Positions 58,103 through 64,000 of a DNA stretch of 64,000 nucleotides are shown piece by piece (the stretch's first letter is position 1; the number at the start of each line of letters is the position of its first letter). The stretch covers positions 1 through 64,000 of the forward strand of contig CAJOCQ010000005.1 of NCBI GenBank assembly GCA_905233135.1, read 5' to 3'. Under the pieces are notes generated by a model that worked only from the letters and a program-made list of their open reading frames with translations, ran no database searches and was not told where the DNA came from. The DNA is from an uncultured Selenomonadaceae bacterium. Lineage in GTDB: Bacteria; Bacillota; Negativicutes; Selenomonadales; Selenomonadaceae. Position numbers and translations under genes: made by a program.

Positions 58103-59803
58103 TCAGATTTTAAATTTGGCAGTTGAAGCGGTAAGTTCTTTTGCAAGGTAAGAAAGTCTTTGGCTTGCATTTGCAACTTCTTCAATGGAAGTTGTTTGCT
58201 CTTCGGTAGCCATACGAACAGATTCAGTTTCAACGCTGACATCTTCGCTGGAGCGGTTCAATTCGTCCATAGTTTCAACGAGTTTTGCAACGCTTGTAGA
58301 GGCGTTTTGCGCGTCACGCTGAATTTCTTCGGCGTCTTTAGTAAGTTTTGTAATAGCGTCCGTGATATTTTGGAAAGAATCGCCCGCTTCTGCAACAACA
58401 ACTTTTCCGTTTTCAACTTCTTCGTTGCCCTGTTCCATTTGCTTTAAAGCTTGTCCCATTTCGGATTGAATGGTATTGATTAAGCCGCCGATTTGCGACG
58501 CGGCTTCGCTGGAACTTTCTGCAAGTTTTCTGACTTCATCTGCAACGACTGCAAAGCCGCGCCCTGCGTTACCTGCGCGCGCCGCTTCAATAGCCGCATT
58601 CAACGCAAGCAAATTTGTTTGTTCCGCAATGCCCGCGATAGTTGCGCTGATATTTCCAATTTGCGTTGAACGTTCAGCAAGTTGTTTAATGACTTCGGCG
58701 GATTTTTCAACACTTTCTGCAACGGCTGACATTTGATTGACTGCGCCGCTTACTGCCGTGCGCCCTGTTTGTGCAATTTCTGCAACATTTTGCGCACTGC
58801 GCACTGAAGAATTAGCCTTGCTTGCAAAAGTTTGAAGTAATTGTGCGAAGGTGCGCATATCTTCTGTTGACTGCGCAATTTCGACGCCTTGAGTATCCAT
58901 ACTTTCTGCAACGTTGTTAATTGACGCTGAAACTCTTTGCGTAATTTCGGAACTTTGCGAAGCGTTTTTGTTAAGTTGAATAGCGAAGTTGGAGGCGTCA
59001 TTTGCATTACGTTGAATCCTTGCAACAAGTTGGCGAAGTTGTTTAATTGTATCAGCGAAAATTGCGGTTAATTGCCCAAATTCGTCATCATTTTTCGGCA
59101 CTGCCTCAACAGTCAAATTGCCGGCTGCCATTTCCTTTGAAACTTCAGAAAGATAATCAATCGAGCTCAAAATTGCGCGGCTCAAAATAACTGCCATAAC
59201 GATTGAAAAAGCTACAACGCCGATAATTGCAAAAATTAAAATAAAACGTGCTTGATTATAGCTTGATTCGGATTCAACAACTTCCGCGTGGATAAAATCT
59301 TTGCGGTTGTCGAGAATTTTGTTAAGTTTAGATTGAATATAATTGTACTTGTCGCTGGAACTTTCAAGGACTCTTGCAGCTTCTGAAGTATTGCCCTGTT
59401 TCGCCAAATCGATAACTCTTTTTGAATTTTCTTTGTACTGATTCCATATATTGCGCATATCTGCGAATTGGGTTGCAACGTCGCCTTCAAGGTTCGGTTC
59501 AATATAATCAAAAGTAATATCGATTTGGTCAGCAAGTTTTTGGCTGGACTGCGCGGCGTAGATTCTGCCGGGCAAAGTTGTAGCGTCGATAACTGCAAAT
59601 TCGCCCTGCCTGTAGTCACTCATTGAGCGGCTTGATTCTGAAGTTGAAATGACGCCTTGCAAGTGTTCGGTTGCGATTCTCAGCGCGCCCTCATTGATTG
59701 AAGAAAGCGTTGTCGCCGAATAAATTCCCGTTGCAATAAAAGTTAGTATCAACAGGATAAACACGAAAAACATTTTTTCTCGAATTGACATCGAGTGTTG
59801 CAT
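58103..59803 (-). CDS. Methyl-accepting chemotaxis protein
   Basis: 566 aa. Membrane helix at residues 10-30, a four-helix-bundle periplasmic sensor (about 35-185) with a conserved-looking [11 protein letters not shown] start, second helix near 190-210, HAMP, and a C-terminal signalling domain with the hairpin tip [36 protein letters not shown] region (tip core [18 protein letters not shown]). Transmits to CheA/CheW. Upstream of, and transcribed with, the sugar-binding lipoprotein. Confidence 0.94.
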   Translation of the reverse strand: MQHSMSIREKMFFVFILLILTFIATGIYSATTLSSINEGALRIATEHLQGVISTSESSRSMSDYRQGEFAVIDATTLPGRIYAAQSSQKLADQIDITFDYIEPNLEGDVATQFADMRNIWNQYKENSKRVIDLAKQGNTSEAARVLESSSDKYNYIQSKLNKILDNRKDFIHAEVVESESSYNQARFILIFAIIGVVAFSIVMAVILSRAILSSIDYLSEVSKEMAAGNLTVEAVPKNDDEFGQLTAIFADTIKQLRQLVARIQRNANDASNFAIQLNKNASQSSEITQRVSASINNVAESMDTQGVEIAQSTEDMRTFAQLLQTFASKANSSVRSAQNVAEIAQTGRTAVSGAVNQMSAVAESVEKSAEVIKQLAERSTQIGNISATIAGIAEQTNLLALNAAIEAARAGNAGRGFAVVADEVRKLAESSSEAASQIGGLINTIQSEMGQALKQMEQGNEEVENGKVVVAEAGDSFQNITDAITKLTKDAEEIQRDAQNASTSVAKLVETMDELNRSSEDVSVETESVRMATEEQTTSIEEVANASQRLSYLAKELTASTAKFKI

Positions 59804-59908
59804 ATGAAAAACCCCCTTCGTTCTCTTTTAGAGCTTAGAGGTCTGACAATAAAACGGCAAAAAAATCGTCCTCTAAATTCTAATTATTATTTGATAAATA
59901 CCCGTTTT

Positions 59909-60160
59909 TTAATTTTTTTCCTGCTTATTTTTTAAAAATAATTGTTTTGTTGCAACCTTAAACCAATTCAAGTGCCACGCAATATGCAAAAGTATTCCCG
60001 CCGCAAAACAATAACCGCTGTAAATGTGAATGTTCAACAGTGTATGTAAAAATTCAAAATCTGTTATCGCCAATAAGTGGAAATCTAAAATTATTCCCGT
60101 GCTTATACAAATTAGTCCACTGATAAATAGGAATATATCCAGCCAAAAGTTGTTCTTCAT
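59909..60160 (-). CDS. Small membrane protein, DUF4405/cytochrome b561-like
   Basis: 83 aa with two to three hydrophobic helices and several His near helix ends (DFHLLAI, LLNIHIYSGY, LLHIAWHLNWFK). This is the pattern of DUF4405 proteins, which may carry heme. AAAGGAG ribosome site. Alone between the chemoreceptor and a dispersed element. Confidence 0.65.
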   Translation of the reverse strand: MKNNFWLDIFLFISGLICISTGIILDFHLLAITDFEFLHTLLNIHIYSGYCFAAGILLHIAWHLNWFKVATKQLFLKNKQEKN

Positions 60161-60202
60161 TGCAAGTTTCTCCTTTTAAGATTTTTTTGGTTTAAAATTT
60201 TT

Positions 60203-60379
60203 TAAATGTACTTTCTTTCTTTTTGAAAAAAGAAAAAAAGTACCAAAGAAAGAAAAACTTGCCGCCCGTCAGGGCCGCTCGGTTCAAGTACGCACTTAGT
60301 AACAGGCGGCTCCCTTTGGGACCTCTACTTTTTCCCACGCTCGTAAAAAAGGACAAGCTGCGGCTTTAGTGACGGGCGG
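60203..60379 (+). repeat. Dispersed structured element, copy 6
   Basis: TAAATGTACTTTCTTTCTTT ... AAAAAAAGTACC, CCGCCCGTCAGGGCCGC ... GCTGCGGCTTTAGTGACGGG. Followed by a minisatellite (60441-60497: AATCCCTAATTCTTAGTCC and TTAATCCTTAATCCTTA) up to the NlpC/P60 stop. Together they explain the 331-bp gap. Confidence 0.83.
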
Positions 60380-60491
60380 GTTTCTACAAGTTACAAGCGT
60401 AGGTGTCCTGCGCGAATTTTTTCCAACAAAAACAAAAAGGGATTAGCAAAATTTTTCTAATCCCTAATTCTTAGTCCTTAATCCTTAATCC

Positions 60492-61745
60492 TTATTTAGG
60501 ATAAGTAATTCCAATTAAAGTTTCCAAGCTTGAATTGCCGTAAGCATTTTGGTAACTCAAATCAGTAACCAAAACTTTTCTGACATAAATTTTTTGCCCG
60601 CCGCTGTAATAACTGCTTGCCGCGTGAATAACAAGCGGCGTGCCGTTATCGTCGTTGCCGAGTTTCATCATAACGTGTCCTTTTTTCAGCAAAAGTGCGC
60701 CTGTTGGAGCGCGGCGTGCAATATCTGCGCGTTCGGCGTAAGTTACATTATTGAACACGGAAAAAATTGGCATACAGTTATTTTGCCTGTCGGCGTCGCG
60801 CGGAATGTTAAAGCCCATACTGCGGTAAACATCTTGAACAAACGCTGAACAGTCAACGCTGTTATCTAAGCCGCCCCAGCCGTAAACGTCGCCCAAAAAT
60901 TTAAAACTTTGACGCACGAAATTATTTTTTGTGCAGGGCAGGAAACCTTCATTAACCTTGCCGTCATTTAAAATTTTTACAGAAACTTCTTTGAGTTCGT
61001 CATTTTCAATAACAGGAAGGCGCACCGTCCAAGAATTATTTTCTATTGCGGAACTTTCGAGCGGAATTTTTGCGCCCATTTGGAAGAGAATAATTTTGCC
61101 GTTGACATTGACGAATTTTTTATTGGTTGTAACAATGAGAAAATCTGCGGGTTGTACGTAAGTCAGCCAAGTTGCGCGGTCGGTAAAAGCCAAAGAATTT
61201 TTAGTTACCCAACCGAAATAATATCTTGCCTGAATAAAACAAAATCTGCCGTCTCTGCTGTCCCATAAAACTGCAACAGCTTCGGCGGGGTCAAGGGCTG
61301 TACCTTGAATTTCATCGTACTTGCTGCCGGTTAAACCTTGCGGCAAAATACGAACGTTTACGCGCTCAACCGTCACGGCGTAGCGAACATTTATATTTGC
61401 GTCGTAGTTCAGCGAATTTAAATCCCTGTTCGCCATAATCGAATCACTGCCAATTAAATTAACATCGTCGCTTGCTTTTAAAATTCTTGCCGCTAAATCT
61501 TTGCCCAAAATTGTTTCGGGATAATTCGCCAAATCTGAAGAATAGTCATCACGTGCCAACATTTCTGCGTTAATTCTTTCAATTTGACTTTCGGTAAAAA
61601 GAATGTTATTGCCGTCGGTGGCGCGGTTTATCCAATAATCGGGCGTGGCGCGGGAATCTGTAACTTCAATTCCCGCCGCGTATGTAGTTTTTGTGCCTAT
61701 GAAAAAAATTAACGCTATCAGCATCAGAAAAATTTTTTCTGTCAT
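60492..61745 (-). CDS. Secreted NlpC/P60 peptidoglycan endopeptidase with SH3-type domains
   Basis: 417 aa, signal peptide MTEKIFLMLIALIFFIGTKT. Residues 140-290 look like tandem bacterial SH3 modules (VRILPQGLTGSKYDEIQ, FGWVTKNSLAFT). The C-terminal NlpC/P60 domain has the catalytic Cys in NSVDCSAFVQDVY and His in GHVMMKLGND. Similar to YkfC-type gamma-D-Glu-diamino-acid endopeptidases. AAGGAG ribosome site. Confidence 0.9.
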   Translation of the reverse strand: MTEKIFLMLIALIFFIGTKTTYAAGIEVTDSRATPDYWINRATDGNNILFTESQIERINAEMLARDDYSSDLANYPETILGKDLAARILKASDDVNLIGSDSIMANRDLNSLNYDANINVRYAVTVERVNVRILPQGLTGSKYDEIQGTALDPAEAVAVLWDSRDGRFCFIQARYYFGWVTKNSLAFTDRATWLTYVQPADFLIVTTNKKFVNVNGKIILFQMGAKIPLESSAIENNSWTVRLPVIENDELKEVSVKILNDGKVNEGFLPCTKNNFVRQSFKFLGDVYGWGGLDNSVDCSAFVQDVYRSMGFNIPRDADRQNNCMPIFSVFNNVTYAERADIARRAPTGALLLKKGHVMMKLGNDDNGTPLVIHAASSYYSGGQKIYVRKVLVTDLSYQNAYGNSSLETLIGITYPK

Positions 61746-61811
61746 TTTGTTTACTCCTTAAAATTTTTTAGTTTAAATTTTTTATATTAAATGTTATTTC
61801 TTTTTGCAAAA

Positions 61812-61885
61812 ATTTCAAATCCCTACTGCCTCTTGCCTACTTTAAACTATTTCAAATCCCTACTGCCTCTTGCCTACTTTAAACT
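61812..61885. repeat. Perfect 37-bp tandem duplication
   Basis: Two exact copies (61812-61848 and 61849-61885) of a unit with AAATCCCTACTGCC and TCTTGCCTACTTTAAACT. The second copy supplies the stop codon of the metallophosphoesterase gene. Confidence 0.92.
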
Positions 61886-63048
61886 TTATTTATCAATTTA
61901 AAATAGGCAGCTTCGGGCGGCGTCAACAATCTGAAACAAAACCAACTGCCGCAACCCGAATTAACGTAGCAGTAGCAGTCGTCGTGTTGATACATTCCGC
62001 GCGTATATTTAAAAACTTCCAAAAGGTGCAAGCCCCAAACTTGTGAGCCGTGCGTATGCCCCGTCAATGTCAGCGGAATATTTTTTTGCGTTGCCGCGTC
62101 GAAAAATTCGGGGTGGTGCGCCAATAAAATTACCGTTGCATTGTAGGGAACGCCCGCAAGTGCTTTTTCAAGATATTCTTTCATTTGACTGTAAAAAAGT
62201 TCGTCCTGCTTGCCGCGCCCGCCGCTTTTCATAACTGGAGCCGCCGGCGGATAATCTACGCCCAAAACATACAAATTTTCTGTAACGTGCGCAGATTCAT
62301 TTACCAGCCAATGAATTTTAGTTTTTGAAAGTTGCTCGGAAATTTTTTGAATGCCCCTGAAATGTTCGTGGTTGCCGTGACAATAATAAATTCCGTGCTT
62401 GAATTTGTCGCAGTAGCTGTCAACAAGTTTAATCGCCGCGTCATTTAAATTTACGTCGTCAAAAATATCGCCCGTTATCGCCAAAATGTCAGGCTTTGCA
62501 ACGGCTATTCTTTCCAAAAGTTTTTCCAATCTTTCAAGCGAAAAGTACGCGCCCAAATGTACGTCCGAAATCTGCGCGACGGTAAAATTTTGAAGTTCGG
62601 GCGGTAAATGCTTTATCGGAATGTCAAAAAATCTGTCAACAATTTCCATTCGCTCAATTTTATTGCCGTAAAGTGCAACAGCCAAAGACATTGCAGGATA
62701 AACCAAACTGTACTTTAACGCGCGGCGGCGTTCGGGATTGTAGGGCGTCGGCTTGTGAAATTTTCTGTAAAGTGCGCGAACAATCAGCGCAATTATTACA
62801 AGCCCACCGCAAATTAATTGCGTCAACAAAAAAACTGTAGCGAAACTTCCCAACTTTTCAACTGCCGCATTCGGGATTTTATTCCTCAACATAAAGCCGA
62901 GAAAAAACATTAAAATTAAAATTAAATCCGCGCCCGCCAAAATTTTCAACAGGCGCGTTTTGTTTTCGCCCGTCCACAAAAAATTGACGCTGATTAAACC
63001 CAAACAAAGTATCAACGCCAAAATTCCGCCTGTAACCATTAAAAACAT
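61879..63048 (-). CDS. Membrane-anchored metallophosphoesterase
   Basis: 389 aa. Three N-terminal hydrophobic helices (about 5-100), then a calcineurin-like phosphoesterase: ISDVHLG, TGDIFDD, GNHEH and LTGHTHG metal-binding motifs, as in YkuE/LpxG-like UDP-diacylglucosamine hydrolases or YaeI. Ribosome site GGAGC lies in the folD stop region 3 bp away. Its stop codon falls in a duplicated repeat. Confidence 0.88.
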   Translation of the reverse strand: MFLMVTGGILALILCLGLISVNFLWTGENKTRLLKILAGADLILILMFFLGFMLRNKIPNAAVEKLGSFATVFLLTQLICGGLVIIALIVRALYRKFHKPTPYNPERRRALKYSLVYPAMSLAVALYGNKIERMEIVDRFFDIPIKHLPPELQNFTVAQISDVHLGAYFSLERLEKLLERIAVAKPDILAITGDIFDDVNLNDAAIKLVDSYCDKFKHGIYYCHGNHEHFRGIQKISEQLSKTKIHWLVNESAHVTENLYVLGVDYPPAAPVMKSGGRGKQDELFYSQMKEYLEKALAGVPYNATVILLAHHPEFFDAATQKNIPLTLTGHTHGSQVWGLHLLEVFKYTRGMYQHDDCYCYVNSGCGSWFCFRLLTPPEAAYFKLINKV

Positions 63049-63051
63049 TTT

Positions 63052-63915
63052 TTAAGCTCCAATTTGCAACTTGGCGGCAGTTACAACATTTTTCATAAGC
63101 ATTGCAACCGTTAAAAGTCCGACGCCGCCCGGTACGGGAGTTATTGCGCTTGCAATTTCTGCCGCCGCGTCAAAGTCAACATCACCGACTAATTTTTTCG
63201 GCGCAATTCGATTTATCCCAACGTCGATAACAACCGCGCCCGCTTTAATCATATCAGCAGTTACAAATTTCGGCTTGCCCATTGCGGCAACCAAAATATC
63301 AGCTTCGCGCGTAACTTCGGCAAGATTTTTTGTATGTGAATGACAAACTGTAACGGTTGCATTTTTCGCCATAAGCAAATGCAACATTGGTTTACCGACG
63401 ATATTACTTCTGCCGATAATTACTGCGCGTTTGCCGTCAATTTCAATTCCCGCCAAGTCAAGCATTTCAATGCAACCTGCGGGCGTGCAGGGAACAAGCG
63501 CGGGCGAACCTGTAACCAATTTGCCGACGTTCACGGGGTGGAAGCCGTCAACATCTTTCAGCGGGTCGATTCTATTTAAAATTTCTTCGGAATGGTTTTT
63601 AATTGCGTCAGGCAGCGGCAACTGTACCAAAATTCCGTTAATGCTTTTATCTGCGTTGAGTTCGTCAATTTTTTTTAAAAGTTCGTCTTTGGAAGTTGAC
63701 GCGGGCATTTCAACAACTTCAGATTTTATTCCGAGTTCTTCGCAAGTTTTGTGTTTGTTACGTACGTAAACTTGAGAGGCGGGATTTTCGCCGACGATTA
63801 TTACTGCAAGTCCCGGCGTCAAGTTAAAATTATTTTTAAGTTTTTCTACTTCAGCTCGCGCAGATTCTTTAATTTGCGCGGCGAAATCTTTTCCGTATAA
63901 AATTTTTGCGCTCAT
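63052..63915 (-). CDS. folD: Methylene-THF dehydrogenase/cyclohydrolase
   Basis: Bifunctional FolD, 287 aa, making 10-formyl-THF for purN and AICAR transformylase. Motifs: [15 protein letters not shown] (catalytic Lys), [21 protein letters not shown] and [13 protein letters not shown]-terminal [15 protein letters not shown]. Complete. Upstream is a CCTAAAATTTCGACGAAGGAG leader: the ribosome site again sits beside a minisatellite. Confidence 0.96.
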   Translation of the reverse strand: MSAKILYGKDFAAQIKESARAEVEKLKNNFNLTPGLAVIIVGENPASQVYVRNKHKTCEELGIKSEVVEMPASTSKDELLKKIDELNADKSINGILVQLPLPDAIKNHSEEILNRIDPLKDVDGFHPVNVGKLVTGSPALVPCTPAGCIEMLDLAGIEIDGKRAVIIGRSNIVGKPMLHLLMAKNATVTVCHSHTKNLAEVTREADILVAAMGKPKFVTADMIKAGAVVIDVGINRIAPKKLVGDVDFDAAAEIASAITPVPGGVGLLTVAMLMKNVVTAAKLQIGA

Positions 63916-63938
63916 AAAAATTTCTCCTTCGTCGAAAT

Positions 63939-63975
63939 TTTAGGAAACAGGAAACAGTAGGAAGGAGCAACTGCT
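63939..63975. repeat. Minisatellite at the window edge
   Basis: TTAGGAAACAGGAAACAGTAGG then AGGAGCAACTGCTC. Probably continues beyond the window. Confidence 0.5.
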
Positions 63976-64000
63976 CTTACTCATCGCAGTTGCAAGGGAA

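Noticed and set aside
7471..60379. Insertion sequences
   Set aside because: The repeats carry no transposase or recognisable remnant; nothing in the window encodes one.
1..64000. CRISPR array, tRNA or rRNA genes
   Set aside because: No regularly spaced repeats of CRISPR type; no CCA-ended cloverleaf or rRNA-like sequence seen by eye.

Overview
The window reads as chromosome of a low-to-moderate-GC anaerobic bacterium. A Wzm/Wzt-type polysaccharide ABC exporter, UDP-galactopyranose mutase, many glycosyltransferases, a PASTA-bearing class B PBP, a mannose-family PTS, lactate dehydrogenase and acetolactate decarboxylase suggest the Bacillota. My best guess is a didermic Negativicutes/Selenomonadales-like organism; this is inference from gene content, not from a search. 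Most genes are on the minus strand. I saw no rRNA, tRNA, CRISPR array, transposase or prophage.

Layout. 0.1-5.0 kb: surface polysaccharide export and assembly (Wzt, Wzm, NeuD/PglD-like acetyltransferase, GT2, Glf). 5-25 kb: de novo purine genes on one strand (purD, a stand-alone purH cyclohydrolase domain, purN, purM, purC, purE, purF), interleaved with unrelated genes: an EVE/PUA-like protein, a frameshifted acetyltransferase, two glycosyltransferases carrying 9-bp poly-G/C tracts, two paralogous secreted proteins, a MATE exporter, comM, budA, yraN, a nitroreductase, five double-glycine leader peptides, a broken RelE/RelB toxin-antitoxin pair and a broken Tat-exported FAD oxidoreductase. 25.5-32.2 kb: mnmG, an XRE regulator divergent from a Ser/Thr kinase, a cluster of Gly/Ala-rich small proteins, and mnmE. 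32.3-34.7 kb: mannose-family PTS IIB-IIC-IID. 34.8-40.3 kb: a GT2, then a minus-strand operon of acyl-CoA/AMP ligase, ACP, KAS III, SDR and GNAT with two more poly-G tracts. 40.5-44.7 kb: TelA, PBP2/SpoVD-like transpeptidase, STAS protein. 44.8-53.7 kb: MBL hydrolase, GT2, two stand-alone condensation-domain proteins, a MATE transporter fused to an anti-sigma-like ATPase domain, a Bcr/CflA MFS exporter and a putative cysteine peptidase. 53.8-64 kb: secreted small protein, beta-lactamase-like hydrolase, amidase, LDH, sugar-binding lipoprotein plus chemoreceptor, NlpC/P60 hydrolase, metallophosphoesterase and folD.

How it fits together. The strongest biological theme is a variable cell surface. 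Four homopolymeric G/C tracts of 9-10 bp lie in glycosyltransferase and acyl-ACP pathway genes, where a one-base slip truncates the product or alters translational coupling. This resembles the poly-G contingency loci of Campylobacter flagellar/LOS glycan clusters, but here the glycosyltransferases are co-transcribed with purM-purN.

The second theme is an array of five short precursors sharing one 29-residue double-glycine leader and one near-identical promoter per gene, with no processing enzyme nearby. The third is a dense set of intergenic elements: a structured element of about 180 bp (six copies plus fragments) whose first hairpin shows compensatory base changes, and hairpin-forming minisatellites of CCTAAAAC-like units that often sit directly against a ribosome binding site. 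Three otherwise intact reading frames contain a single in-frame TAA and one contains a -1 frameshift on a canonical A-AAA-AAG slippery heptamer, so this stretch is either decaying, recoded in places, or carries consensus errors.
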